Source: an uncultured Anaeroplasmataceae bacterium (GTDB taxonomy: Bacteria; Bacillota_I; Bacilli_A; Acholeplasmatales; Anaeroplasmataceae). Taken from it: 48,432 bases of DNA. Location of the stretch: assembly GCA_934229535.1 (NCBI GenBank), contig CAKQDS010000011.1:1-48432 (forward strand), written 5' to 3'. Position 1 is the stretch's first letter. The number at the start of each line of letters is the position of its first letter. Below are positions 24,827 to 34,078 of the stretch, one piece after another. The notes under the pieces are model-generated. The model did no database searches. It was given only the letters and a program-made list of their open reading frames with translations, and was not told where the DNA came from. A program made the translations under genes and the position numbers.

Positions 24827-25408
24827 ATGTATTTTGAAAAAGATATAATAAAAGAAGGAAATCCTCTTTTAAGACAAAAATGTAGTGAAGTATCACTACC
24901 TCTTTCCTCTTCAGATTTAGAGGTATTAAAAAATTTATATGAATATATCATTATATCTGCTAACGAAGACTTAGTTAAACAATATAATATTCGTCCTGGC
25001 GTTGGAATTGCTGCCCCTCAGGTTGGCGTATGCAAAAGAATGTTTGCAATGAACGCTCCAGATATTTTCGATAGCAGTAAACCACCATATATTTATGCTG
25101 TTGTTAATCCTAAAATCATAGCCAAAAGTAAAGAAATGACTTATCTTCCTGGTGGAGAAGGTTGTCTTAGTGTCGATAGAGAAACAAATGGTGTAACACC
25201 TCGTCACTATTCCATCACCTTTAAAGCTGCTATTTATGATTTTAAAACTAACAAAATTAAATATCTAACAAAAACTCTTACTGGCTTTCCAGCTATCGTA
25301 TTCCAGCATGAATATGACCATTTAGATGGTATAATGTTTGTCGATAAGCTATATGATCATCTAGATGATATCGAGCCACTTTTTGAAACTGAAAAAACTG
25401 AAGAATAA
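24827..25408 (+). CDS. def: Peptide deformylase
   Basis: 193 aa from the ATG at 24827 (AAGGTGAT upstream). All three motifs are present: GVGIAAPQ (motif 1), EGCLS (motif 2, metal Cys) and HEYDH (motif 3, metal His pair and catalytic Glu). Removes the N-formyl group from nascent proteins. Motif spacing fits the longer type 2 enzymes of Gram-positives. Followed by its own terminator, so monocistronic. Confidence 0.95.
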   Translation: MYFEKDIIKEGNPLLRQKCSEVSLPLSSSDLEVLKNLYEYIIISANEDLVKQYNIRPGVGIAAPQVGVCKRMFAMNAPDIFDSSKPPYIYAVVNPKIIAKSKEMTYLPGGEGCLSVDRETNGVTPRHYSITFKAAIYDFKTNKIKYLTKTLTGFPAIVFQHEYDHLDGIMFVDKLYDHLDDIEPLFETEKTEE

Positions 25409-25410
25409 TT

Positions 25411-25438
25411 ATCCTAGCCTAGCTGGGATTTTTTATTT
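25411..25438 (+). terminator. Terminator of def
   Basis: 8-bp stem (ATCCTAGC/GCTGGGAT, one G-U pair) and a T-rich tail that runs into the stop of the convergent methyltransferase gene. Confidence 0.8.
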
Positions 25439-26137
25439 TGATCTTGTGAGCTCATACATTAAAATACCACCAGCCACACTAACATTTAATGATTCCATTT
25501 TTTTTATAGGAATATATAAATTTTGATAATTCATTTTATTTATTTCTTCGCTAACCCCTTGACCCTCATTACCTAAAATCAATACCATTTTAGAGCTTTT
25601 TTGAACCTTTGTTACATCATTACCCAAATTAACATTAGTACTAAAAATTTGATAATCAGTTAAATTGCTTAAATATTCAATAATATTAGCTTTTACAAAT
25701 GATAGTCTAAATATTGCTCCTTGACTACTTCTAATAACTTTATCATTATAAATATCAACACAGCCCTCATTTAAAACTATAGTATTAAAGCCAAAGCTTA
25801 CTGCACTACGCATTAATGAGCCCATATTTCCAGGATCTTGAACTCTATCAAGTGCTAAAATATGTCCTTCACTTCTTTTATTTTCAAACATTTTGCATAC
25901 ACCAATTACCATAGTTGGTGTTATAGTATTACACATCTTTTTCATTACGCTTTCACTTACAAGCGTTCCTTCATATTTATCTGTAGTTGTATATGTTTTT
26001 AGTAACACTCCACATTTTTTAGCCTCATAAACTAAATGTGGTCCCTCAACTACAAACATATTTTTTTCTTTTCTTCCTTTAGAGGTAAATAGCTTTGCTA
26101 CTTCCTTAACCTCTTCATTATTCACTGATGTTATCAT
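25433..26137 (-). CDS. TrmH/SpoU-family RNA methyltransferase
   Basis: 234 aa from the ATG at 26137, whose AAAGGAT ribosome binding site lies in the last codons of the upstream lipoprotein gene. N-terminal substrate-binding region with KEKNMFVVEGPHLVYEA, then the SPOUT domain: motif 1 DRVQDPGNMGSLMRSA, motif 2 LILGNEGQGVSEE, motif 3 IPIKKMESLNVSVAGGILMYE, which makes the knot and binds S-adenosylmethionine. Methylates ribose 2'-OH of rRNA or tRNA; the target is not readable from the sequence. Confidence 0.9.
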   Translation of the reverse strand: MITSVNNEEVKEVAKLFTSKGRKEKNMFVVEGPHLVYEAKKCGVLLKTYTTTDKYEGTLVSESVMKKMCNTITPTMVIGVCKMFENKRSEGHILALDRVQDPGNMGSLMRSAVSFGFNTIVLNEGCVDIYNDKVIRSSQGAIFRLSFVKANIIEYLSNLTDYQIFSTNVNLGNDVTKVQKSSKMVLILGNEGQGVSEEINKMNYQNLYIPIKKMESLNVSVAGGILMYELTRSK

Positions 26138-26141
26138 TTTT

Positions 26142-27836
26142 CTATCCTTTATATACAAATTTTATTTTTGCTTCTTCATCATTCATATTTTGAATTTCAA
26201 AGCTATACTTAAGCTTATTATCATTATCATCATAGATTTCCTCATCTAAAATATCGCCAACCTGATATAGCTTATTTTTACTATTCAAAACCAATTCAAC
26301 CAAATTATTATATGAACCATCAACACTATATTTTGAAGTGTTATTATTCATAATTTTGTAGCTAATATGACCGAAATCACCATATTTTCTTAAACTTGCA
26401 TTAATATGATACATTACAATTCCATTATCTTTAAAATAGCTATCATTTAATCCTTCATTTTTATAATACATTAAAACATAATATTCCTGATAAATTCCAA
26501 GTTTCTCATCAAAATTATTAGCTAATATAATCGTATCACCAGTTTTTCCATAATCCTTAAGTGACAATGTTACACTACTATTAGTAGTTACAATTTTACT
26601 TTTATTTATAAATCCTAAATAAAACTTTGTGAAAGGATTATGATCACCTCTTGTAGCATCCATTATATCTAAATTAAATAGTGGTGTATCCTTAACTAAA
26701 TATGATGTATCGTAATAATCATCTGCACCTAAAATATGCGAAAATTCATGAATTATCGTATATGTATTTATCTTTTCGTTATTATAGCCTTCTTCATTTT
26801 CTCTTAAGAATCCATAAGGACACCAAAAATAAGTATATGCTCTTACATTGTCATATTTATAAAAATAATTACTATCATAAACACTTCCCATTAAATCATA
26901 GGTCATAAAAGCCCATTTCATTTCCACATTATAATCAATATCCATTGTATTTACTAAAATAATCGCATCTATTAAACCATCATTATTGCTATCATATTTA
27001 TTATAATTAATATTATTATCTAATTTCACTAGCATTTCATCTAAAATTATTTCTGTAGAATTAGTAAAATTTTGATAATATGCAGAGCTATGATTAGCCA
27101 TAATAAAGGAATCTAAGACATCAAAATGAAGATTCAATTTTCCATAGCTTGATTTATAAAAATATTCACTTACACTATAATATTCCAATTCATTACTATT
27201 TGTTGAATTAAAGGCTAATTCAATATCTTTTGTTTTATAGCCTAAATTAGCTGCTAATCTGTCACTGAATTCAACAGGAATTACTAAAGCATTAACATCA
27301 CCTATAGTAGGACAAGAATTATTCTTAGCTACATCACTATATGAACAGCTTGAAAAATCTAAATCATAATAGCCTGTGCTACTTGAAACATTTAAGCCAT
27401 TAGCTTTTAAAATCTCATCATTATTATCCCATTTAAAAACTAACACATGCATAGTTGGGATGTTATCCTCACTATAAAAGCTTAGCATAATTCTTGAATT
27501 CATATAAGCATAATTATACCAAGTTATATCATAATCATCCTTTTCTTCAGCAAGAATAGAATATTGCTTTTTAAATTTATCATTATAACTAGAAAAATCA
27601 GATGATGTATTATGATAAGTTTTAAAAGATACATTAAATGTATTTTCATAATTATCCTCTATTTGATACTCATTATTATTCAAATAAGGAATTACAAAGC
27701 CAAAATATTCATTATACATTTCTAATTCACTTTCAGTAAAATCCTTATTTTTATAATTTTTATTAATCGGAACAATACATCCTGCAAGCATTAGTAAATT
27801 TAAAAAAATAACTAATAAAAATAACTTTTTCTTCAT
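26142..27836 (-). CDS. M6-like zinc metalloprotease lipoprotein
   Basis: 564 aa. Lipoprotein signal peptide with lipobox LAGC (Cys20). The zinc site is IIHEFSHILGADDYYD (His363, Glu364, His367, then Asp372/Asp373), the M6 immune-inhibitor-A pattern HExxHxxGxxDYYD. SVSEYFYKSSYGKL upstream is also typical of M6, and NKYDSNNDGLIDA looks like a calcium loop. A surface-anchored extracellular protease. It precedes the methyltransferase gene and overlaps its SD; a functional link is not evident. Start behind GAGGTG. Confidence 0.85.
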   Translation of the reverse strand: MKKKLFLLVIFLNLLMLAGCIVPINKNYKNKDFTESELEMYNEYFGFVIPYLNNNEYQIEDNYENTFNVSFKTYHNTSSDFSSYNDKFKKQYSILAEEKDDYDITWYNYAYMNSRIMLSFYSEDNIPTMHVLVFKWDNNDEILKANGLNVSSSTGYYDLDFSSCSYSDVAKNNSCPTIGDVNALVIPVEFSDRLAANLGYKTKDIELAFNSTNSNELEYYSVSEYFYKSSYGKLNLHFDVLDSFIMANHSSAYYQNFTNSTEIILDEMLVKLDNNINYNKYDSNNDGLIDAIILVNTMDIDYNVEMKWAFMTYDLMGSVYDSNYFYKYDNVRAYTYFWCPYGFLRENEEGYNNEKINTYTIIHEFSHILGADDYYDTSYLVKDTPLFNLDIMDATRGDHNPFTKFYLGFINKSKIVTTNSSVTLSLKDYGKTGDTIILANNFDEKLGIYQEYYVLMYYKNEGLNDSYFKDNGIVMYHINASLRKYGDFGHISYKIMNNNTSKYSVDGSYNNLVELVLNSKNKLYQVGDILDEEIYDDNDNKLKYSFEIQNMNDEEAKIKFVYKG

Positions 27837-27892
27837 ATGGGCACCTCTATACCTCTTATTATACTAAAATTTAGTGATTTTTTCATTATAAT

Positions 27893-27922
27893 TTAAAAAA
27901 AGAGTGTTCAAATTGAACACTC
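27893..27922 (-). terminator. Terminator of the SASP gene
   Basis: Perfect inverted repeat GAGTGTTCAA/TTGAACACTC (27902-27922) followed on the minus strand by seven T. Confidence 0.88.
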
Positions 27923-27933
27923 AAATCTATAGC

Positions 27934-28239
27934 TTAGTTTTGTTTACCCTTATTAACTAATTTTTTAGTCATCGAACCACCAACACGACCATTATTTCTT
28001 GCTGACGCATCAGGACCAATTTCAACTCCTAATTCCTCAGCAACCTCGTATTTTAAAGATTCCTTATCAACATTTTGCTTACCCTTGTTAACTAAATCCT
28101 TAGTAATTTGACCACCAACACGACCATTATTTCTTGCTGATGCATCAGGACCAATTTCAACTCCTAATTCCTCAGCAACTTCATACTTATGATTTGTTGA
28201 ATTACGTGAAGTATTATTCTTCTTTGTATTGCTAGGCAC
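27934..28239 (-). CDS. Tandem two-domain alpha/beta small acid-soluble spore protein
   Basis: 101 aa, GTG start behind AAGGAGGTGATT. It holds two nearly identical copies of the SASP core, KYEVAEELGVEIGPD...RNNGRVGG (residues 18-50 and 63-95), 45 residues apart. Each has the E-V site in YEVAEE that matches the GPR protease cleavage position and the GRVGGxxTKxLV DNA-binding helix. Alpha/beta SASPs are normally 60-75 aa with one such unit and coat spore DNA against UV and heat. This is strong evidence that the organism makes endospores. Confidence 0.92.
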   Translation of the reverse strand: MPSNTKKNNTSRNSTNHKYEVAEELGVEIGPDASARNNGRVGGQITKDLVNKGKQNVDKESLKYEVAEELGVEIGPDASARNNGRVGGSMTKKLVNKGKQN

Positions 28240-28298
28240 TTAAATCACCTCCTTGCAATACTTATGATATCCAACAAATAGACAAATTATACAAAAAA

Positions 28299-29522
28299 TT
28301 AAATAGTATTTCTAACTTCTAATCCTAGCATTGGAAGATCAAGATCAGAATCAGTTGAAATAATAATCGTTTTAGTATTATTAACTGCTTCATCAACAAA
28401 TTTCTCGTAATCAAAGTTCTTTTCATAGGCAATACATTTTTCCATTTTCGGAGCTGTAGCTGGGCTTTTTGGTAAATATACCGTACAGCAATCCTCAAAT
28501 GGTTTAATTGAGGTTTCAAATGTACCAATCTTTTTAGCAATGGTAATTATGTCCTGCTTATCATAGGTAACAAGCGGTCTAATAACAGGAATATTGGTAA
28601 CACTATTTATAACATTCATACTTTCCAATGTTTGTGAGGCAACCTGTCCTACAGACTCACCATTAATTAAGCATAATGCTTCTCTTTTTATAGCAATTTT
28701 AGTGGCTATTCTATACATCATTCTACGCATAATTGTTATAATATAGGAATCAGGGATTTTATCCAAGATTTCCATATGTAATTCCTTAAATGGCACCATA
28801 TGAACAGTTATTCTACTATGAGGAGCATATTTTGCAATGATTTTGGTTAAATCAACAACCTTTTGAGCTGATTCAATTGAGGTTAATGGTGTTGATTCAA
28901 AATGAATACATTCAATTTCAATTCCTTGCTTCATTGCTAGAAAGCCTGCAACCGGTGAATCAATACCACCAGACATCATTAATAGGCCACGTCCAGCTAC
29001 ACCAACAGGGTAACCACCAAGTCCTTTTATTTGACTATTAAACAAATAACAACCATCGCGTCTAACCTCAACATGTAATGTAATTTCTGGATTATGTACA
29101 TCAACCTTAAGTAAAGGATTAGTAGCTAAAACTGCCCCTGCAATATGTCTTGATATTTCCATACTTTCCATTGGAAAGCTTTTATCCACTCTTTTTGTCA
29201 CTACCTTGAATATTTTAGTTTCCTTGACCTCTTCCTTCATTAGCTCCTTGGCAAGCTCCTTCATTTGGGTTATTTCCGCATCACATCTACAAATAAGACT
29301 ATAGGAATGAAGTCCTGAAACCAAATTTAATCTTTCTACAACTAATTTATAATCAACATCATTTAAATCGATAAATATATAATCATGAGTTGTTCTAATA
29401 TTAACATTTAAGCCCTTCATTTTTTCACTTACTAAATGAAATACTTTATTTATAAAAAATCCTAAATTTCTTCCTTTAAGAGTTAAATCACCATATCTAA
29501 CTAATATTTGCTTATACAACAT
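28299..29522 (-). CDS. thiI: tRNA 4-thiouridine sulfurtransferase ThiI
   Basis: 407 aa from the ATG at 29522 (GGAGATG upstream, N-terminus MLYKQILVRYGDLTLKGRN as in the family); in-frame ATGs 9 and 15 bases earlier are possible. NFLD and THUMP regions (about 1-165), then the PP-loop SGGIDSPV that adenylates uridine 8 of tRNA. There is no C-terminal rhodanese domain, as in Bacillus ThiI, so a partner cysteine desulfurase is needed. Confidence 0.93.
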   Translation of the reverse strand: MLYKQILVRYGDLTLKGRNLGFFINKVFHLVSEKMKGLNVNIRTTHDYIFIDLNDVDYKLVVERLNLVSGLHSYSLICRCDAEITQMKELAKELMKEEVKETKIFKVVTKRVDKSFPMESMEISRHIAGAVLATNPLLKVDVHNPEITLHVEVRRDGCYLFNSQIKGLGGYPVGVAGRGLLMMSGGIDSPVAGFLAMKQGIEIECIHFESTPLTSIESAQKVVDLTKIIAKYAPHSRITVHMVPFKELHMEILDKIPDSYIITIMRRMMYRIATKIAIKREALCLINGESVGQVASQTLESMNVINSVTNIPVIRPLVTYDKQDIITIAKKIGTFETSIKPFEDCCTVYLPKSPATAPKMEKCIAYEKNFDYEKFVDEAVNNTKTIIISTDSDLDLPMLGLEVRNTI

Positions 29523-29592
29523 TTTATTCATCTCCATACTTTACATATTTTATCATATAATTTAAAATATATCTATAAAGAGGTTGAAAAAT

Positions 29593-30063
29593 ATGAACAA
29601 AGAAAAAATATATGAAAAAATTATAAAAGAATGTAATAGTTTGTTTGAAGGAATTAATAATCCGATAACAAATATGGCAAATGCTAGTGCTATTTTATTT
29701 AATAGTCTTGATAACATAAACTGGGCCGGATTTTATTTATATATGAATAATAAACTTGAGCTTGGCCCATTTCAAGGAAAGCCAGCCTGTATGACAATAC
29801 CTTTAAACAAAGGTGTATGTGGCTTTACCGCGACAAATAAAAAAACAACAATTGTTCAAAATGTCCATGAATTTCCTTCTCATATTGCTTGTGATAGTAA
29901 TTCCTTAAGTGAAATTGTTGTTCCTATAAATATTAATAATGAATTATATGGTCTATTAGATATTGACTCGCCTATACTTGCAAGATTTGATGAGACTGAC
30001 CAAAAATATTTAGAATTAATTGTCGATATTTTAAAGCCACATCTTAAAAAATTTAATTATTAG
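29593..30063 (+). CDS. msrC: GAF-domain free methionine-(R)-sulfoxide reductase
   Basis: 156 aa from the ATG at 29593 (GAGG nine bases upstream); the TTG 9 bases earlier would abut the SD. One GAF domain with the fRMsr pattern GPFQGKPACM, KGVCG and SHIACDS, supplying the three redox cysteines. Repairs free methionine sulfoxide. Its end overlaps the convergent HAD gene by 11 bases. Confidence 0.88.
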   Translation: MNKEKIYEKIIKECNSLFEGINNPITNMANASAILFNSLDNINWAGFYLYMNNKLELGPFQGKPACMTIPLNKGVCGFTATNKKTTIVQNVHEFPSHIACDSNSLSEIVVPININNELYGLLDIDSPILARFDETDQKYLELIVDILKPHLKKFNY

Positions 30064-30766
30064 CTTCTTTTTGAATGATATTAATAATGTCATTCATTTT
30101 TATTTTAGGATATTCATAATCCTCATTAGGATCTAAAATAAGATTCTCACCAACTAAATAGCATTTTATGCCAACCATTCTACTACATTTTCCATCCTCA
30201 ACATTATTATTACCAAATAATATAACCTCATTTGGCAATAAATCATATTTGTTAAGAAGTTCTTTAAAGTACATCGGATTTGGTTTAGTATATTTAGAAT
30301 TTTCGTATGTTGTTATAAAATCAAACATTTCTTCGTTTAAGTCATTAAATTTCATTCTTGTTTTAGTACCAACATAAGGAAATATCGGATTTGTGCTTAA
30401 AATTACCTTTAAACCCAAGCTTTTAGCAAATAATACCGCTTTTTTTGCATATTCATCTTTCTTACAGGCTTTAATAGTGTTTTTAAATTCATTACTATAG
30501 AAATCATCAAATATTTTTTTATCAGCCATTCTATCTTTACCATATATTAATGAAAATGTATCCCAAAATGCTTGTTCATTGGTTTTGGAGCCATCATTTT
30601 TATACATTGCTTTAGTACCAGCCCAAATAGTTTTTATTAATTTATCCTTTTCGTAACCGAATTGTTGCATCTTATTTGCCAATAATTCAAAATATAAATT
30701 AGTGAACTCCTTTTCATCCATTGGCAGCAAGGTTCCGTCCAAATCAAAAAATATAGCCTTTATCAT
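30053..30766 (-). CDS. HAD-superfamily hydrolase
   Basis: 237 aa. Motif I DLDGTLLP (nucleophile and acid Asp), motif II LSTNP, motif III Lys in YTKPNPMYF, motif IV region FGNNNVEDGKC. A helical cap lies between motifs I and II. Probably a small-molecule phosphatase; the substrate cannot be read from the sequence. Confidence 0.85.
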   Translation of the reverse strand: MIKAIFFDLDGTLLPMDEKEFTNLYFELLANKMQQFGYEKDKLIKTIWAGTKAMYKNDGSKTNEQAFWDTFSLIYGKDRMADKKIFDDFYSNEFKNTIKACKKDEYAKKAVLFAKSLGLKVILSTNPIFPYVGTKTRMKFNDLNEEMFDFITTYENSKYTKPNPMYFKELLNKYDLLPNEVILFGNNNVEDGKCSRMVGIKCYLVGENLILDPNEDYEYPKIKMNDIINIIQKEANN

Positions 30767-30868
30767 AAAATTACCTCATTTCTTCCTTAAATAATAGCAT
30801 TTTATTTTAATTAAAGCAAATAAAATTATAAAAATGAAGCATATTAATCCAGATGTTGCAATAAAGTA

Positions 30869-30897
30869 TTGACATCAAAATAAATTTTTAGTATAAT
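30869..30897 (+). promoter_or_regulatory. Promoter of rpsD
   Basis: TTGACA (30869-30874), 17-base spacer, TATAAT (30892-30897), both consensus. Confidence 0.85.
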
Positions 30898-30903
30898 AGA
30901 CTA

Positions 30904-31076
30904 GCGTGGTTAAAAGGCAGCTGTCTTTTATTATGCAGTAAATATCTTAACCCTATAGGGGAATATAAGTAACCTTCGCTGCTTTCTTGGTGAAAATATT
31001 ATTACATAGATATCCTGCAAAACAAAAGATCTTCATTCTTTTTTCCATTAAGAAAAAGACATAGGAGGAACGAAAA
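30904..31076 (+). ncRNA. Long rpsD leader, candidate S4 autoregulatory RNA
   Basis: About 170 transcribed bases precede rpsD. GGTTAA (30907 on) can pair with TTAACC near 30953, enclosing a CTG/CAG stem, and a TTTTTC/GAAAAA hairpin lies close to the ribosome binding site AGGAGG. In Bacillales protein S4 represses its own mRNA through such a leader. Location and size fit; I cannot confirm the pseudoknot by eye. This accounts for most of the 310-base gap 30767-31076. Confidence 0.5.
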
Positions 31077-31676
31077 ATGTCAAGATATACTGGACCTACT
31101 TGGAAGGTCTCTCGTCGTTTAGGCTATTCAATTACTGAAACTGGTAAAGAATTAACTAAGAGAAATTATGCACCAGGACAACATGGCCAAAAGCGTGGTA
31201 AATTAAAGGAATATGGAATCCAATTACAAGAAAAGCAAAGAGTTAGATTCACATATGGTGTAAGTGAAAAGCAATTCAAGAAAACTTTTAACGAAGCAGC
31301 TAAGATGGATGGAATGACTTCTAATAATTTCTTAATATTATTAGAGCGTCGTCTAGATAACCTAGTTTATCGTTTAGGTCTTGCTTCTACTCGTAAGCAA
31401 GCTCGTCAATTAGTAGCTCATGGTCACATCACTGTTGATGGAAAGAAAGTTGATATTCCATCATACCGTATTAATGTTGGTCAAGTTATTAGTGTTAAAG
31501 AATCTTCAAAGAATTTAGTTGTTGTAAAGCAAGCTGTTGAAGCTCGTCAATCTAGAGCTGAATATTTATCATTTGATGCTGATAAATTAGCTGGAAGCCT
31601 AGTACGTTTACCTGAAAGAGATGAATTCTTAACAGATGTAAATGCACAATTAATCGTTGAATTCTACAACCGTTAA
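31077..31676 (+). CDS. rpsD: 30S ribosomal protein S4
   Basis: 199 aa, full length, opening SRYTGPTWKVSRRLGYS. The S4 RNA-binding domain is LERRLDNLVYRLGLASTRKQARQLVAHGH. The lack of the N-terminal zinc cysteines marks the zinc-independent form. Monocistronic with its own promoter and terminator. Confidence 0.97.
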   Translation: MSRYTGPTWKVSRRLGYSITETGKELTKRNYAPGQHGQKRGKLKEYGIQLQEKQRVRFTYGVSEKQFKKTFNEAAKMDGMTSNNFLILLERRLDNLVYRLGLASTRKQARQLVAHGHITVDGKKVDIPSYRINVGQVISVKESSKNLVVVKQAVEARQSRAEYLSFDADKLAGSLVRLPERDEFLTDVNAQLIVEFYNR

Positions 31677-31690
31677 TAAGCAGCAAAAGG

Positions 31691-31718
31691 AGAACCAATG
31701 GTTCTTCTTTTTTTTTTG
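31691..31718 (+). terminator. Terminator of rpsD
   Basis: AGAACC/GGTTCT stem followed by a T-run of more than ten. Confidence 0.88.
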
Positions 31719-31719
31719 C

Positions 31720-31747
31720 AAAAAAAAGACAAGCAATAAAGCTTGTC
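31720..31747 (-). terminator. Terminator of the cold-shock gene
   Basis: GACAAGC/GCTTGTC stem with a 6-base loop and eight T on the minus strand. Confidence 0.88.
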
Positions 31748-31758
31748 AAATTTATTCA

Positions 31759-31956
31759 TTACTTTTTGCAAACGTTCTTAGCAATAGGACCCTTTTGGCC
31801 TTGCTCAACTTCAAAAGTAACTTCTTCGCCTTCATTTAATGTTTTATAGCCTTCAGAAACTATAGCACTAAAATGTACGAATACGTCTTTTCCGTCTTCA
31901 CCAACAATAAATCCATAGCCCTTTTCTGCATTGAACCATTTTACTTTACCATTCAT
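31759..31956 (-). CDS. Cold-shock protein (CspA family)
   Basis: 65 aa, one cold-shock domain with RNP1 KGYGFI and RNP2 VFVHFSAI; a single-stranded RNA/DNA chaperone. A 5' leader of about 45 bases carries a small AAAGAAA/TTTCTTT hairpin (31985-32002), and AAGGAG precedes the start. Confidence 0.95.
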   Translation of the reverse strand: MNGKVKWFNAEKGYGFIVGEDGKDVFVHFSAIVSEGYKTLNEGEEVTFEVEQGQKGPIAKNVCKK

Positions 31957-32010
31957 ACTTTCAAAACTCCTTCTTACAAACTATAAAGAAAATAATTTCT
32001 TTATGTGTTA

Positions 32011-32039
32011 ATTATACGCCACAAAAAAACAATTTTCAA
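32011..32039 (-). promoter_or_regulatory. Promoter of the cold-shock gene
   Basis: Minus-strand TTGAAA (32039-32034), 17-base spacer, TATAAT (32016-32011). Confidence 0.75.
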
Positions 32040-32130
32040 TAAAAATCAATAAAAAATTAAAAAAAATCATTTGCTTTCCTTTTAAATATGCTAACATATC
32101 TTTTAAATATTGCATTTTTGTCGAATTTTG

Positions 32131-32160
32131 TTAAAAGAAAAAGCGAAGATTCTTCGCTTT
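32131..32160 (-). terminator. Terminator of typA
   Basis: Perfect AAAGCGAAGA/TCTTCGCTTT hairpin (32140-32160) with a T-rich tail on the minus strand, directly after the typA stop. Confidence 0.85.
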
Positions 32161-32162
32161 AG

Positions 32163-33995
32163 CTATACTGTTTCTTCATCTCTTCTACGACTTGCGTCAT
32201 ATTTCTTTCTTAAAACAGTATCTAATATTTTCTTTCTTAAACGAATATGATTAGGTGTAACCTCAACTAATTCATCCTCATTAATAAATTCAAGACAGCC
32301 CTCAAGTGACATAACAATAGGTTTCTTTAGAACTACTGTCATATCCTTGTTTGATGAACGAGTATTCGTTTGTTGCTTAGCCTTTACAACATTTACAGCT
32401 AAATCTAAATCCTTATTAGCAACACCAACAATCATACCTTCATAAATATCCTCGCCTGGAGAAATAAACATTGCTCCACGATCCTCTAAGGCACCAATAG
32501 AATAAGCTGTAGATTGACCCTGAGCCATTGAAACTAAAACACCAGCCTGTCTTTCGCCAACTCTAAATGCTTCCATAGGACGATAATCTAAGAAACTATG
32601 ATTAATTATTCCATATCCCTTAGTTACGGTCATAAAATCAGTATTAAAACCAATTAAACCACGAGATGGAACTACATATATTACTCTTGTTTGAGTTTCC
32701 GTATTTGTCATTGTTTCCATAATACCTTTACGATTACCAAGCATTTCAATTACTGAACCGATACAATCACTAGGAGCATCAACGACTACATACTCAAATG
32801 GCTCACATAATACACCATCTATTTCTTTAGTAATTACACGTGGACGTGAAACCTGGAATTCAAAGCCTTCACGACGCATATTTTCAATTAAAATTGATAA
32901 ATGAAGCTCACCACGACCTGATACAATCCATTCTTCACTTTTTTCAACTCTTTGAACACGAAGTGAAACATCTCTTTGTACTTCCTTGAAAAGACGCTCT
33001 TCAATTTTAGTTGCAGTAACACTTTTACCATCTAAACCCACAAATGGTGAGGTATTAGTACCAAAGGTCATTTGAACAGTAGGCTCTGAAATGTTAAGCT
33101 TTGGAAGTGGATCCTCTTGACCAACAGGACAAATTGTTTCACCAACTGAAATATCACTTAAGCCTGAAACTGCTACAATATCACCAGCATAGCCTTCTTT
33201 AATTTCAAATTTATTTAATCCGAAATATCCGAAAAGCTTTTGAATTCTAAATTGCTTAATGCTACCATCTAGTCTACAGCATGATACAACGTCACCACTC
33301 TTAATTGTACCACGAGCAATTCTACCAACACCAATACGACCAACGAAATCAGTATAATCTAAAATTGCAGGTTGGAATTGAAGTGGGGCATTAACATCCA
33401 TTGAAGGAGCAGGAATATATTTAATAATCATTTCAAACAATGGATCCATTCCTTCTTTTTGAGTTGAAGGATCCATATCAAGTGATGATGTTCCATTCAT
33501 TGCCGAACAATAGCATACTGGAAAATCAAGATCATCCTCATCTGCACCTAAATCAATAAATAGCTCTAAAACCTCATCTAAAACCTCAGCTGGTCTTGCT
33601 GATGGCTTATCTACCTTGTTAATTACAACAATTGGCTTTAAATGAGCTTCAAAGGCTTTCTTTAAAACGAAACGAGTTTGAGGCATTGTTCCTTCATAAG
33701 CATCAACTACTAGAACAACTCCATCAACCATTTTCATAATTCTTTCAACCTCACCAGCAAAATCAGCATGTCCTGGGGTATCAAGAATATTAATTTTTGT
33801 ATCCTTATATTGTACAGCAGTATTTTTAGATAAAATTGTTATACCACGCTCGCGCTCAATGGCATTTGAATCCATTACACACTCGCCAACAATTTGATTA
33901 TCTCTAAATACATGTGAAAATTTTAATAATTTATCAACTAATGTTGTTTTACCATGGTCAACATGGGCAATGATTGCTACATTACGAATATCCAT
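32163..33995 (-). CDS. typA: Translational GTPase TypA/BipA
   Basis: 610 aa from the ATG at 33995 (GTGAGG upstream, start MDIRNVAIIAHVDHGKTT); a longer reading lacks an SD. G1 AHVDHGKT, G3 DTPGHADF, G4 NKVD, then EF-Tu domain 2, EF-G-like domains III and V and the TypA-specific C-terminus with LEFINEDELVEVTPNHIRLRK. Binds ribosomes and aids 50S assembly and growth under stress. Confidence 0.96.
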   Translation of the reverse strand: MDIRNVAIIAHVDHGKTTLVDKLLKFSHVFRDNQIVGECVMDSNAIERERGITILSKNTAVQYKDTKINILDTPGHADFAGEVERIMKMVDGVVLVVDAYEGTMPQTRFVLKKAFEAHLKPIVVINKVDKPSARPAEVLDEVLELFIDLGADEDDLDFPVCYCSAMNGTSSLDMDPSTQKEGMDPLFEMIIKYIPAPSMDVNAPLQFQPAILDYTDFVGRIGVGRIARGTIKSGDVVSCCRLDGSIKQFRIQKLFGYFGLNKFEIKEGYAGDIVAVSGLSDISVGETICPVGQEDPLPKLNISEPTVQMTFGTNTSPFVGLDGKSVTATKIEERLFKEVQRDVSLRVQRVEKSEEWIVSGRGELHLSILIENMRREGFEFQVSRPRVITKEIDGVLCEPFEYVVVDAPSDCIGSVIEMLGNRKGIMETMTNTETQTRVIYVVPSRGLIGFNTDFMTVTKGYGIINHSFLDYRPMEAFRVGERQAGVLVSMAQGQSTAYSIGALEDRGAMFISPGEDIYEGMIVGVANKDLDLAVNVVKAKQQTNTRSSNKDMTVVLKKPIVMSLEGCLEFINEDELVEVTPNHIRLRKKILDTVLRKKYDASRRRDEETV

Positions 33996-34022
33996 ATATT
34001 TTACCTCACATTTAAACAATTT

Positions 34023-34031
34023 ATTATATCA
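34023..34031 (-). promoter_or_regulatory. Extended -10 promoter of typA
   Basis: TGATATAAT on the minus strand is a perfect extended -10 (TGn then TATAAT), 28 bases before the start; the -35 (TGTAAA) is poor. Confidence 0.55.
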
Positions 34032-34078
34032 CAATATAATAATTCTTTACATATGAAAACGCCACCAAATGATTAATT

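Noticed and set aside
28240..28298. Sigma-G promoter for the SASP gene
   Set aside because: TGTATA and CATAAGTA are present but the spacing is about 21 bases and the -10 does not fit the consensus, so I did not call it.
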